A stretch of 64,000 nucleotides of DNA, taken from positions 4,836,001-4,900,000 of the forward strand of contig OY744472.1 in NCBI GenBank assembly GCA_963556145.1. The letters run 5' to 3'. Within the stretch, counting starts at the first letter, position 1. Each line of letters opens with the position of its first letter. Origin of the DNA: Hygrocybe punicea (Eukaryota; Basidiomycota; Agaricomycetes; Agaricales; Hygrophoraceae). Made by a program: the position numbers and the translations under genes. A model generated the notes under the pieces. The model saw nothing but the letters and a program-made list of their open reading frames with translations, did not search any database and had not been told where the DNA came from. Shown piece by piece: positions 33,230-45,299 of the stretch.

Positions 33230-35056
33230 GTGGTGTGGTAGGTTGACCCAGGTACAGATCTTGCTGGTCAAGGGCGCCTGGGTGGGTCAACCCGGTGTCA
33301 GCTCTGCCATGGGGTAGGTTAACCCAGGGCAGCTATTCCAGGATGGATGGGTTGACCCAGGTCCAGCTGTTCAAGCCATGTGGGTTTACCTGGCTTCAGT
33401 TATTGCTGCAGCACTGGGTTGACCCTAGACCAGTTCTTGCTGCACACTGGGGTTGACCTGGACCCAGCTGTTGCTGTGGCATTGGGTTGACCAGGGCCCA
33501 GCACATGCTGGAGGGGGTGACTGGGGTCCAGCGATTGCTGGGTTGACCTGGCCCCAGCTCTGGCTGCAGGATTGGGTTGACCTGGCCCCAGCTCTTACTG
33601 CAGGATTGGGTCAACCCAGGTCCAGCTCTTGTTGCAGCATCGGGTCAACCCAGGTCCAGCTCTTACTGCTGCACCGGGTGCACCCAGGGCCAGCTTTTGC
33701 TGCAGCACTGGGTCAACCCAGGGCCAGCTATTGCTGGAGCATTGGGTTGACCTGGTCCCAGCTCTTGCTGCAGCACTGGGTTGACCCAGGTCCAGCACCT
33801 CCTGCAGGGCTTGGGTTGACCAGGGTCCAGCTATTGATGCAGCACTTGGTTGACCCAGGTCCAGCAATTACTGCGCCATTGGGTTGACCTGGTCCCAGCT
33901 CTTGCTGCAGCACTGGGTTGACCGGGGTCCAGCTATTGATGCAGCACTTGGTTGACCCAGGTCCAGCACCTCCTGCAGGGCTTGGGTTGACCAGGGTCCA
34001 GCTATTGATGCAGCACTTGGTTGACCCAGGTCCAGCAATTACTGCACCATTGGGTTGACCTGGTCCCAGCTCTTGCTGCAGCACTGGGTTGACCGGGGTC
34101 CAGCTATTGATGCAGCACTTGGTTGACCCAGGTCCAGCAATTACTGCGCCATTGGGTTGACCTGGTCTCAGCTCTTGCTGCAGCGCTGGGTTGACCTGGG
34201 TCCAGCACTTCCTGCAGGGCTTGGGTTGACCGGGGTCCAGCTATTGCTGCAGCATTTGGTTGACCCTGGCCCAGCACTTGCTGCAGGGTAGGTTGACCTG
34301 GTCCCAGCTCTTGCTGCAGCACTGGGTTGACCGAGGTCCAGCACTTCCTGCAGGGCTTTGGTTGACCGGGGTCCAGCTATTTCTGCAGCACTGGGTTGAC
34401 CCTGGCCCAGCACTTGCTGCGGGGTAGGTTGACTGGGGTCCAGCTATTGCTGCAGGGCTTGGGTTGACCAGGGTCCAGCTATTGCTGCTCCACTTAGTGT
34501 ATTGCACGGGTACGGGTAAACCCACGGGTTTTGCCACGGGTACGGGTACGGGTAGGGTACGGCTACGGATTCCTGGACCCGCCAGCTTTTTTTTAAGCCC
34601 TGGATCATCCAAAATGGTCAAGTAATGAGCTAGATATGCTCAAAATACCTCATTGCAGTATTTTGAGCATATCTAGCTCAATACTTGACCGTTTTGGACA
34701 ATCCGGGGCTTAAAATGATGGGTAAAACCCGCGGGTTTTGTACCCGCAGGTACAACGGGTGTGGGTATGGGTACAGCCAAAAATACCCGGGGGTTACCCG
34801 TGCAATACACTAGCTGCACTAGGTAGACCCTGGCCCAGTACTTGCTGCAGGATAGGTTGACCGGGGTCCAGCTATTGCTGCAGCACTTGGTTGACCCAGG
34901 TCCAGCAATTACTGCAGCATTGGGTTGACCTGGTCCCAGCTCTTGCTGCAGCACTGGGTTGACCAGGGTCCAGCTATTGCTGCAGGGTAGGTTGACTGGG
35001 GTCCAGCCCATTCTGTAGCGTTGGTTTGATCCTGGACCCACTCAATCGGCAGGATT
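33230..35056. repeat. Outer-arm subterminal tandem repeats, left
   Basis: Dozens of imperfect units of about 35 bp of the type TGGGTTGACC(C/T)GG(T/G)CCCAGC followed by a TTGCTGCAGCA-like core, with higher-order duplication. The open frames seen here (NSWTLVNPSPAGGAGPG type) are products of the repeat, not genes. Confidence 0.85.
34495..34812. mobile_element. MITE in the left foldback arm
   Basis: Body 34497-34810 (314 bp) with inverted ends GTGTATTGCACGGGTA, flanked by TA on both sides. The interior is rich in ACGGGTA/TACCCGT units and has a central hairpin (CTCAAAATAC ... GTATTTTGAG). The right arm lacks it. A related ACGGGTAACCC-rich stretch lies at about 57885-58045. Confidence 0.8.
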
Positions 35057-36380
35057 ACACAAAAATGTCCTCTGTATAAATAACATTACAATAATCCAAA
35101 ATATGGAAAAACATGGTATGGGTCCTTGTAGCCCTTGAAAAATAGAACAACTTTCCCTTTACAACCATGTCAATCCAAGCATTTCTTGTACAGATATTCA
35201 TCATACAAGTTACAATGACTCAATTCAACAATTCCCCTATAACTTTCTATATAACACATATTTTGAAATTGTAAATGGAGGGAACAGTGGCCCTTAGGAC
35301 ATAGACAAACTGTCCCTCTCAAACTATGCAATTTGGTGCAGTATTTCACAAGTTATCATTTTACTAGGACCTCCTTCTTTAAAAGATTTATTTTTCAAAA
35401 AGGTCATTGTATATGCAAATAGCAATAAAGTAGACACATAAATTTAATAATAATTATATCCAAATACATAATTAAATAGTAAAGGGCAGGAGGCAGATGA
35501 GAGGAAGATAGGTGGGTGTGGAGTGGGAGGAAGGTGGTTGTGGGTGTGGGAGGAAGGTGGGTGTGGGAGGAAGGTGGGTGTGGAGTGGAGGAAGGTGGGT
35601 GTGGGAGAAGGGAGTGGGAGTGGGAGAAGAGGGAAGGTGGGAAGGCAGCAGGCAAGGGCAGCAGGGAGAGGGAGAGGGAGAGGGAGAGGGAGAGGGAGGA
35701 GGAGAGGGAGGAGAGTCGGAAGTACAGACCGGTTGCGTTCCCGTTGTCCTCGTCGTCTTTGTCTACGTCTCCGCCGTCCTCGTCCTCGTCGTTCCCGTCC
35801 CAGTCGTCCCCGTCCCCATCGTCCCCGTTTCCGCCGTTCCGGTCCCTGTCGTTCCCGTTCCCGTCGTTCCTCTCGGTGTCGTCATCGTCCTCGTTGTCGT
35901 TGTCATCGCCCGTAGTCCTCGTCGTCCGCCAGATCGTCGTCGTCGTCTGCGTCGTCCTATCGTCCCCTCGCTAGCCGTCCCCGTCGTTCCCGTCGTTCCC
36001 GTCCCCGTCGTTCCCGTTCCCGTCGTCCCCGTTCTCATCGTCCTCCTTGTCATCGTCATCGTCATCGTCATCGTCGTCGTCATCGTCGTCGTCCTCGTCG
36101 TCGTCATCGTCGTCGTCCTCTCGTCCTCGTTGTCGTCATCCCCGTCTCCGTCCCCGTCGTCGTCCTCGTCGTTCCCTGGATGCTCCCGTCGTCCTGTTGT
36201 CTCTTCGCTGGCCGTCTCCGTCCCCGTCGTCTTCCCTGGCTGGCCGTCTGTGCCCTCGTCGCCTCTGTCCCCGTCGTTGCCTGCCATCCGCCGTTTCGGC
36301 CCTTCAGTTGGGTGTTGACGTGACATGGCGCGGGCATGCCTGTTGCGGTTAATTTCAGGCGCGGCAGTGAGAAAGTCCTT
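35057..36380. repeat. Left inner arm, low-complexity coding-like region
   Basis: AT-rich stretch, then GAGGAAGGTGGGTGTGG-type repeats, then GTCGTCCCCGTCGTT-type repeats. In the minus frame the latter reads Thr/Gly/Asp-rich (TGTTGTGTTG), preceded by an exon-like piece (DFLTAAPEINRNRHARAMS) after a possible 64-bp intron. The matching structure at 37430-38245 points the other way. Confidence 0.6.
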
Positions 36381-37430
36381 CATAAAAACAATAATATTAT
36401 CTAGCATAGTAATAGTAATAAATTTTGAGAAATCTACTTACCTTCTACTTGATTTTGCTGCTGTTGCTGTTCTCGTGGACGCATCGTGGAGTACGCGACG
36501 ATTTGAACCCACGCCGGAGGTTGCCGATTGCCCAAACGGGCGCGAGTTGCCTTATATGTAACCAAGATATTACTTTTCTCAGTGTAATTGCATGGAGCAC
36601 AACGACTGTGTAGCACATTTAAGACCATGTAGAGATAGAATTAGCCTCTAACTACATCCTCCCCAAATTTTGTATTTTATTATGGCATACATAGAGAGAT
36701 ATCCATGATTCATTGATACCTCCCTGCCAATTCTGGACCCTTAAAGTGCTACTTTACCAATATTGCTCTGAAAAATATGAGAATAATTTGGAAACTACTA
36801 TGTAAAGTATTTATTGTATTGATGATCAGTGCCTGGCACTTGGTGGTCCCGGAATCTGTTGTAGCCAAGAAATGAAAGGTTCAAAGTAAAGCTGAACTTG
36901 AAGTTTGGACTTGGTTGATGGGTCAGCCACAATGCACAATTCTGTGCATTTGCTTGGCTGAAACAAAGGTCCTGGTCCACCCACAATCAGGCACTTATGT
37001 GTACCACAATGAGTACTCATTAAAGTACTCCTTAGATTAATTTCAGATTTTTAAGACAAAGTTAGATCATTAAGGGTCCAATTCTGGCAGAGGAATGGAA
37101 TAAATTGTGAATAGCTCTTGATGCAGGGCCGAATAAAATACAAATTTTGGTATGAGGGTAGATATACCATATTTACACCTTTTGAGGATCTCACTTCGGG
37201 TATGCATGCATTGTTGTGCATGCTAGAAGATTCAAAAGCTTCAGCGACACTTCCATGTTTGGCAACTCGAACCCGTTTGGGAAATCGGCAACAGCCGGTT
37301 GGCTTTCCCGCGCGAGTTCAAAGCTTCGACTCGTTGATTTCAACAACGCGTCAACGCGTCAGACGGGTCAGAGGAGCACCCAAGGTAAATTTCTGATTTG
37401 AACATTTTTGTCTTCTTTGCTAATTGTTGA
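36381..37430. other. Centre of the foldback element
   Basis: Mostly AT-rich and unassigned. Diverged inverted copies of a GGCAACTCG(C/A)(G/A)CCCGTTTGGG motif stand at about 36535-36555 (minus) and 37258-37280 (plus), each leading outward into an exon-like stretch and a splice-like GTAAGT/GTAAAT. Confidence 0.5.
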
Positions 37431-38780
37431 CCTTTTGCAGCTACACCACGCCAAACACAGGCGAATCCAAAAACCCATCACCAGAACACAACGCGCCAGC
37501 AAACAGAACGGAAGCCGACGAAAACGGCCACCGTGAGGATGGCGGAAACGAGGCCGCGAGGCCGGGTACGAGGATGCGCCAACGACCAGGACGGACGGCC
37601 GAGACAACCACGACGGCAACGACGAGGTCAGTCGACGAGGTCACAGACGGCCGGCGACGGGACAACGGGACGGAGAAGGATAGCGACGGGACGACAGGAC
37701 GACGGAGACGACGACGACCATCCGGGGGACGACGACAACCATCCAGGTGGCGACGAGGACGACGACGGGGACGGAGACGCGGATGACGACGACAACGAGG
37801 ACGATGACGACGACGACGGGAACGACGGGAACGGGAACGACAGCGACGGGGACGACGGGGACGAGGACGGCGGAGACGCAGACGAGGACGACAGGACGAG
37901 GACGACGGGACGAGGACGGCGGAGACGTAGACGAAGACGACGAGGACAACGGGAACGTATGTACATTCCACTCTCCTCCCTCTCCCTCTCCCTCTCCCTC
38001 TCCCTCTCCGTCTCCATCTCTGTCTCCCTCCCGTCCCTGCTGCCTTCCCACCTTCCCCCTTCTCCCACTCCCACTCCCTTCTCCCACTCCCACTCCCTTC
38101 TCCCACTCCCACCTTCCTCCCTCTCCTACTCCCACCTTCCTCCCTCTCCCACTCCCCTATCTTCCTCTCACCTGCCTTCTGCCCTTCACTATATAATTAT
38201 GTATTTGGATAAAATAATCATTAAATTTATGTGTCTATTTTAAGTAATAGTGAGGATATATATATTGATTCCAATGGAGAATTGAGCAATATTAAATAGA
38301 AAAGCACAATATTTGAAGTGGGGTAAGTTCTGATTTTGTCATAGATTGTCATTGGGAATAAATAGCTCCTGTAACGGCTGATAGCTGATAGTGAAAGTAA
38401 GATATTGTGCATTGTCAAAATAATAATGTTTTAATTTTGCTATTCCCTGTGCTTTTAATAAGTGCATTCAAATTATATTATGTGGTACATTGTGTGTCAT
38501 GTACAGATTGAAAATTTTTGAGGACTTTATATGGCAGTTTCTGAGTAAATATTGGCTTGAGCTGGTGTGAGCTCTGTCAATGTTGTGAACATGAAATAAT
38601 TGCAGGCAGACTGGGGTGTGGCTCAAGCCTGTGGACCAACATGAGCCCACATGGCAGCAAGACCTGGATCCTGGTCAACCAAATCCTGCAGCGAGAGCTA
38701 GGCCAGGGTCAACCCAATTCTGCAGCAAGAGCTGAGCATGGCAACCCAGTGCTGGAGCAATAGCCAGACCGTGGTGAACC
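37431..38780. repeat. Right inner arm
   Basis: Inverted counterpart of the left inner arm: on the plus strand an Arg/Thr/Asp-rich frame of GACGACGGGGACGAG-type repeats, then CTCCCTCTCC and CTCCCACTCC microsatellites, then AT-rich sequence without a partner at 38250-38780. Confidence 0.6.
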
Positions 38781-40162
38781 CAATCCTGCCGATTGAGTGG
38801 GTCCAGGATCAAACCAACGCTACAGAATGGGCTGGACCCCAGTCAACCTACCCTGCAGCAATAGCTGGACCCTGGTCAACCCAGTGCTGCAGCAAGAGCT
38901 GGACCCCGGTCAACCAAAGCCCTGCAGGAAGTGCTGGACCTCGGTCAACCCAGTGCTGCAGCAAGAGCTGGGACCAGGTCAACCTACCCTGCAGCAAGTG
39001 CTGGGCCAGGGTCAACCAAATGCTGCAGCAATAGCTGGACCCCGGTCAACCCAAGCCCTGCAGGAAGTGCTGGACCCAGGTCAACCCAGTGCTGCAGCAA
39101 GAGCTGAGACCAGGTCAACCCAATGGCGCAGTAATTGCTGGACCTGGGTCAACCAAGTGCTGCATCAATAGCTGGACCCCGGTCAACCCAGTGCTGCAGC
39201 AAGAGCTGGGACCAGGTCAACCCAATGGTGCAGTAATTGCTGGACCTGGGTCAACCAAGTGCTGCATCAATAGCTGGACCCTGGTCAACCCAAGCCCTGC
39301 AGGAGGTGCTGGACCTGGGTCAACCAAGTGCTGCATCAATAGCTGGACCCCGGTCAACCCAGTGCTGCAGCAAGAGCTGGGACCAGGTCAACCCAATGGC
39401 GCAGTAATTGCTGGACCTGGGTCAACCAAGTGCTGCATCAATAGCTGGACCCTGGTCAACCCAAGCCCTGCAGGAGGTGCTGGACCTGGGTCAACCCAGT
39501 GCTGCAGCAAGAGCTGGGACCAGGTCAACCCAATGCTCCAGCAATAGCTGGCCCTGGGTTGACCCAGTGCTGCAGCAAAAGCTGGCCCTGGGTGCACCCG
39601 GTGCAGCAGTAAGAGCTGGACCTGGGTTGACCCGATGCTGCAACAAGAGCTGGACCTGGGTTGACCCAATCCTGCAGTAAGAGCTGGGGCCAGGTCAACC
39701 CAATCCTGCAGCCAGAGCTGGGGCCAGGTCAACCCAGCAATCGCTGGACCCCAGTCACCCCCTCCAGCATGTGCTGGGCCCTGGTCAACCCAATGCCACA
39801 GCAACAGCTGGGTCCAGGTCAACCCCAGTGTGCAGCAAGAACTGGTCTAGGGTCAACCCAGTGCTGCAGCAATAACTGAAGCCAGGTAAACCCACATGGC
39901 TTGAACAGCTGGACCTGGGTCAACCCATCCATCCTGGAATAGCTGCCCTGGGTTAACCTACCCCATGGCAGAGCTGACACCGGGTTGACCCACCCAGGCG
40001 CCCTTGACCAGCAAGATCTGTACCTGGGTCAACCTACCACACCACATTTCCCCAGCAAGAGCTGTCTTTTGGGTTAACCTACCCCCCCAGCAAGCAACTG
40101 CGCTATGTGTACCTACCTTTTGCAACTATATCTGCGATCGGGTTAACCAAAACGACTGGGTC
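38781..40162. repeat. Outer-arm subterminal tandem repeats, right
   Basis: Inverted counterpart of 33113-35056, about 1.38 kb and shorter by several repeat units and the MITE. It translates to the same sequence as the left arm over long stretches, showing high identity. Confidence 0.85.
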
Positions 40163-40164
40163 TA

Positions 40165-42220
40165 CTGTGTCGAGGACACACTCGAATACGAATTTGCCGT
40201 TGATGAGCGGGTAGACCGCACGGAGAGGGACTGAGTCGCGGCCGACGACGAGCGGGACGTTTTCCTGACAGTGTTGACAGGCGCGAGTGGGGATTTCGGG
40301 TGCGTGAAAATGGAAGACCTCGACGTTGTTACTCTTGGCGGTGACCTTTTTCGACGTAGTGAGGTCCTTCATGTGATGGCGGGCGTCGGACGACATGGCT
40401 AAAAGTTCTCGCTGTGAAATGCAGACTTGAGAATCGAGCGCGCGGTCGATGACGGATTTGGCGATACCGGGATCTTCGATGGGGGCTTGGTAGCGGTATT
40501 GGGGGTGCGATGCGGGAAGGTTCTGGGGAGTGCGCGGTACAAGGGCGGTCGGCTTGGTCGGCCGCATGTTCGAAGGGGGGACTATGGTGATCGGCTGCTC
40601 GTTGATAGGTCTGGCCGTTTTCTCGGCGGGTTTCGCGGCGGGGACGGACGTGGAAGTGGCGGGCGGATTGGGAAACGTTTCTCTAGACTTGCCTTTCGCC
40701 TTCGATGGGATCTCTACACCGTCGAATCTAACCCGTTTACGAAGCTGCTGCACTTCGGCTTCCAGAACCTTAATCTGTTCGTTGTCGTTGTCGATGTCGG
40801 ACGTCGTGGACTGAAAGATGTCGGCGTACTCGGTAGTGACCTCTGGTTCGTAGGTGGGTACTTCGACAGCGGAGACGAAGTTAGCTTTGACATGAGGTGG
40901 CAGGTCGCGTTGGAACGGTTCTGTGGGGTTGCGGGCAGGGGGAGCGCGGTTGCCGGGGTTCTGTGCGTGCCACGCGTCGAAGCGTTCCCTCATATTTTTG
41001 CCGACGATAGCCTTTGGAAGATACATTCCGTTAGGCAACACGATGCGGCCGTGCTCGTTCTTGCGGCATATTCCATCTCGAGTGTACTGCTCGCAGATGG
41101 GACAATCGCATATACGATGGAACGGGTCGTCGCAAAAGAGGCAGTTGAAGTTGGTGAAACCCTGTCCCGCGGTGGTCGGCTCAGCCCTATTTGCACACGG
41201 CTTTGGGGGGTTGTTGCATTCGGTGAGGGCTTGTGTGAGGACGGCAAGTTGTTGCGAAACGAGACGAAATAGGTCGGATACGTTAGGTTCGACCGGTTCC
41301 GCTTTAGGAATGACCGGGTCATAGCGAGCGGGTGGCGGGTAGCGGGTGGCGGGTTCTATTGGAGTCGAGTACCGGATGGCGGCAGGCGACGTTGACGATA
41401 GACGAGAGACGGTGGACAGTTCGGCCGCGGTTCCGGCCAGCAAGAAGTGGGCGCAATTGTGGAAGTCCTGGAAGTTGTAAGGGTCGCTATGGAAATGGTT
41501 CGGCTTTTGGTACTGCAGACGGGTTTTGATGTCCTTTTTAAGCTCGACATGGAAGCCGTTCTCGTACGCGATGTTGCGTTCTCGGGGAGAGATCCGACCC
41601 TTGTCTAGAAGAAACCCTGAGATCCGGATGAACTCACGGTAATATTCACCAAGTTCGGCGCAGGTACAGATACCGTAAGCGGTTTGGGTGTGCGTAAGAT
41701 GGTCGAGATCCGCCATAGTGTACCGGTGATCGTCTTCCGTGCCCGGGTATAGCACGAGTACGCTCCTTTTTAATGCGGCATAATCGACGCCGGTCGCGCT
41801 AGGTAAACTTGCCCAAAGCTCGTAGTCACTAAGCGACACGTAGCGCAGACTATGCTTGATGCGTCCTGCGTCGTCGAGAGCGGCATCGGCAGCAAGTATC
41901 TCAACTTCTTCGAAGAAGCGGTTTAAATTGAGCGGGTTCCCGTCGAAGGTCGGGGCCGTGGAGTGACCGCGAGTGGGCATTTGTCGTGGAGTAACATGGG
42001 GAGCGGTGACGTGGGGAGCGGTCGAAGATCCAGAGGTCGAAGTCATTGTGGGTGGAAGGAGCTGAGATGTCGATGAAGCGGTTGTCGGGTGTACGATGAG
42101 CGGGTCGGGTAACGTGGGCGATGACGGTGTGGACGAAGACGAAGACGGGGACGATGACGATGACGGAGTTTTCGATGTCGAGAGCAAAGACGGAGACGAT
42201 GACGATGACGGAGTTTTCAA
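40165..42220 (-). pseudogene. Gypsy gag with protease start
   Basis: About 685 codons; the true start lies at or above 42220, since the frame stays open upstream without a clear ATG. Ser/Pro-rich N-terminus, a gag core (NLNRFFEEVEILAADAALDD, GVDYAALKRSVLVLYPG), and a CCHC zinc knuckle CLFCDDPFHRICDC. At the end comes the protease approach (PLRAVYPLINGKF, ECVLD), where the Asp is the expected catalytic residue. The sequence breaks right after that Asp, at the foldback insertion. Gag packages element RNA in virus-like particles. Confidence 0.82.
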
Positions 42221-42592
42221 TGTCGAGAGCGAAGACGTGGACGGGGGTTCTAGCGAGGTCGAAGTCGGGGACGTAGGCGATGCGGGTGTCGAACTGAGAT
42301 CGGATGAGTCCGGTGTGATGGTAATTATCGGTATATCGACCGATTCGAGACTGTCGGATGAAAGATATAGGGGGGTGTTTGACCCTGAGACGAGCGGGAG
42401 GTTGTTATGTCGAGTGAGGTGGTCGGGTACTAGCTGGAAGAAGTCGTCGTCGATTGTTGGGTCGAAGGCGGCTAAAGAGAGTTCTTGTTGAAGAGTTCTT
42501 CGAGGAAGATCTCGAAGACGACGGTCAGAGGGAGGGATATGGGAAGAGGAAGCTATGGTGGTGCTAGACTATTCCTCGCGGTGGGCTCCAGA

Positions 42593-43376
42593 TGTAAAGG
42601 CGAGGTCGGGGTGGCTGCGGAATAATAATCCTAAGCCTGTGGGGTCAGCGTAGAAGTGACTAGGAATAGTCTAACAAGCTTCAGTAAGATAATAGGATAT
42701 AAAAAGTAAGAAGCCGCCGAGTAAACTACTGAAATCTATCGAGACCGATCGAAGCCGACGATGTCGGGTACGGCGGGTCGGGTGTCGGGTGACGAGAAAC
42801 GTAGAGATAAAGGCGGTAGAACGACGGGGAGGGCGTCGAGGAATCCGACGAGCAATGTGTGCGATGGAATTTACTGAGAGACTAATTCTCAGAGAGAGGA
42901 AATGGGGGAACTGGTTTCTTATTTTGAGACGGCGCTTGGGCACCGTTTTTATACTACAAAGTTCTGTACCTAGATTCGGACGAGAGTCCTCGGCCGATGA
43001 GAGGAAACAAAGGAGAATAAAAATGGGGAAGTAGGAAGAGCGTTGCAAGGCGACGATGACAGGGAAAATGGGTGGAAGATATAAAAACCATAAAAGATGC
43101 AAAATACTTTACTATATCCCCATAAGGGAGACGCTAGGCGTGAATAAGGCAAGTCCGATGTCGGGATCCCAGTCCGATGAGATCTATCTTTGATATTTGA
43201 AGTTCCGCGAGTTTAGGAGATAGACCGACCAGGTACGTGAGCAGCCGTGCTAGTCGGTATGCATCGGGTTGCATCGGGTTGCGTCGGGTTCGAACGTAGA
43301 TTGCTAGAGACGTCGGGTTCGAGCGGATTCGCTAGATATCGATGTTACGGCCTCAGAGGGTCGAGGACCCTCTACA
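42593..43376 (-). repeat. Gypsy LTR (5' LTR in element orientation)
   Basis: 784 bp, same ends as the other LTR, followed by CTGG. Confidence 0.93.
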
Positions 43377-43414
43377 CTGGACCATGAAATGCTTGCCCTT
43401 CCCCGCACCATCTG

Positions 43415-43701
43415 ACCTCACAATAGTGCTGCACATGTCAATTGACATGGAGAGCCTATGTGCAAGGTGGGATGGGGGTGCTGGGGTGCTGGCTCTCTCC
43501 TCTCCTCTCTGCACCTCATAAATGCAGGGTGAGGTCCCCACGTCCCTGTAACCTCGTGAACACAGCTGCAATGTCAACTGACACTGGGCTGTGTGTTCGC
43601 AAGGTGAATCAGGTGGGGACCATGTCCCCTCCTCGTCTCCTCCTTCTCCTTGTGAACGTGGTGCTGATGTCAATTGACATGGTGGTGCTGATTTGCAAGG
43701 T
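43415..43701. repeat. Cluster of three ~54-bp palindromic micro-repeats
   Basis: Each copy starts ACCTC or CCTTG, has TGTCAATTGACA (or TGTCAACTGACA) in the middle and ends GCAAGGT. The ends are inverted complements and the core is a perfect or near-perfect palindrome. Cores at 43436, 43572 and 43668. Confidence 0.75.
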
Positions 43702-44987
43702 GGGTTGGGGGTGAGCTGTTGTCACTGCTGACTCGCCGGTGTGTTGGGTGGCCATTTGGCCATTTGGCCTGTGTTGTTTCTGTCTGTAGTTGGCACCCTG
43801 GGTGAGAGGGTGGGGGTTTGGGAGGATCTGCAGCTGTAGTCAGTAATAATAATAATTGAAATACATACCTGTTGCAGTGGGTGGTGGGTGCACCACCCCT
43901 GCTGCTCCTCTCCTTGCCTTCATCATCCATTCCTGCCATGCTTGCTGTGCCGCTGTTGTTTGCAATTGATGTGGCTTGCTGCCACCACGGTTGTCCCTTC
44001 CACCCTTGCCCTTGCTCTTGCTGTGCCCATGCCAATGCCCACCATCAGTTTCGCTGTTGTGGTTGTTGTGATTATGGTCGTCATGTGTCTGACAGTGTTA
44101 GTCAGTCACAGTGATAAAACAAAAATATAAACTATATAAAAGAAGTTACATACCTAGTGTAGCAGGGGTGGGTGCACCATTCCCTGCTGCTTCTCTTCCC
44201 TCCATTGGTGTTGCTGTGGCTGCCATTATGGTTGCCATTGTTGAGTATGTTGAGTCAACATTTCACGTCTATGTTTAAGGTCACATGATGTAAATTCACA
44301 CGACTTCATACATGAAAATATATATTTCAGTATCTACATAGCTAAATAGAGGTTATGGTTTATGGTTTGAACCATGTTTGGATCAGTTCCATTCAGCATC
44401 ACTCGCCTTGATGACCCCTTTGAAAACTGTGTCCCAAAAAGGTGTCTATTTTATGGTGATAAAATGATTACCTGTTTTGGACACCTTCACACTACATTGG
44501 CAATGTTTGGTATGCATTTCTATCAAACACAGACAAATGGTCTGTGTACATCTTCAAACACTATATAACTCACATGCTTTGCTTACTCTCCAGCTCACTC
44601 AACTTAATGGTGCTTTGTAAGTCAACCAGCTGTATTGTCATTGATACTTAATTAATAATAATTTCAGGATAAAGTATTATTTAATAATTGATAGTTAATA
44701 TTTATTTATATATTAAATACAACTGAAATTACAATTAGAATTATATTATTCACATTTTTAATGTTACTCAGCATTTTGAACATCTTCTTCTGACTTTGTG
44801 AATAAACATCTCAATTGCGGATAACAGAAGCATGCACTAATGGCATTATTTCAATAACATATACTTCTGAGAGCTCTCAAGACTTCTTTGTGATGGTCTG
44901 AGGACCTTCCTCAGAGTGTCTCAGAGTGTCCCAGAGTGCTCTCAGTGCAGAATAGTCAGCCACTGTGCTTTCAGACCATCCCAGGTC

Positions 44988-45150
44988 ACTCTGAGAGCTC
45001 TGGTGCTCTGAGCACTCTGAGAGCTCTGGTGCTCTGAGCACTCTGAGAGCTCTGGTGCTCTGAGCACTCTGAGAGCTCTGGTGCTCTGAGCACTCTGAGA
45101 GCTCTGGTGCTCTGAGCACTCTGAGAGCTCTGGTGCTCTGAGCACTCTGA
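44988..45150. repeat. 26-bp tandem repeat
   Basis: About six copies of ACTCTGAGAGCTCTGGTG plus CTCTGAGC, with starts 26 bp apart. They are bordered by GACACTCTGA units like those at 26.6 kb. Confidence 0.9.
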
Positions 45151-45299
45151 GACACTCTGAGACACTCTTAGAGTGTCTCAGAGCCATAGTGTTTTTCCTG
45201 ATGTGCAATGGTCCCCACACAGCAGCAGTGTTTATGACACATATGATGTGTCAGGATGTCAATGCGAGGTGCACCCACACCTGGGCCAGCACTCCACTC

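Larger units (their letters stand above)
33113..40162. mobile_element. 7.05-kb foldback-like palindromic element inserted in the gypsy element
   Basis: The two ends are inverted copies beginning GACCCAGTCGTTTTGG, flanked by TA at 33111-33112 and 40163-40164. The outer arms (33113-35056 and 38781-40162) are near-identical inverted copies full of tandem repeats. Inner arms (about 35420-36560 and 37250-38245) are also inverted but more diverged. The centre is about 36560-37250. Removing the element with one TA restores an open frame between gag and RNase H. No transposase was recognised. Confidence 0.8.
28441..43376 (-). mobile_element. Ty3/gypsy LTR retrotransposon, RT-deleted, with nested insertion
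   Basis: LTRs at 28441-29233 and 42593-43376 (TG...CA) are flanked by CTGG on both sides (4-bp target duplication). Without the nested element the length is about 7.9 kb. In element orientation (minus strand), the likely primer-binding site starts TGGAGCCCACCGCG two bases after the LTR, and a purine-rich CCCAAGGAGA precedes the 3' LTR. It has a gag frame, the first residues of protease, then RNase H and integrase; the protease-RT stretch is missing. An antisense accessory gene lies between the integrase end and the 3' LTR. Confidence 0.92.

Noticed and set aside
33453..35041. Long open frames on both strands within the foldback arms (for example 33453-33887 plus, 34673-35041 minus)
   Set aside because: They are made only of the ~35-bp tandem repeat, occur in all frames and on both strands, and are mirrored in the other arm; there is no protein-like composition.
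36480..36560. A tRNA-like or SINE-type B box (GGGTTCAAATC) near the foldback centre
   Set aside because: No matching A box or cloverleaf could be drawn, and the opposite copy has lost the motif.
35512..38243. Long Val/Pro/Ser-, Gly/Glu- or Arg/Thr/Asp-rich frames in the inner arms
   Set aside because: Products of GTCGTC/CGACGA- and GAGGGA-type simple repeats that stay open in several frames at once.
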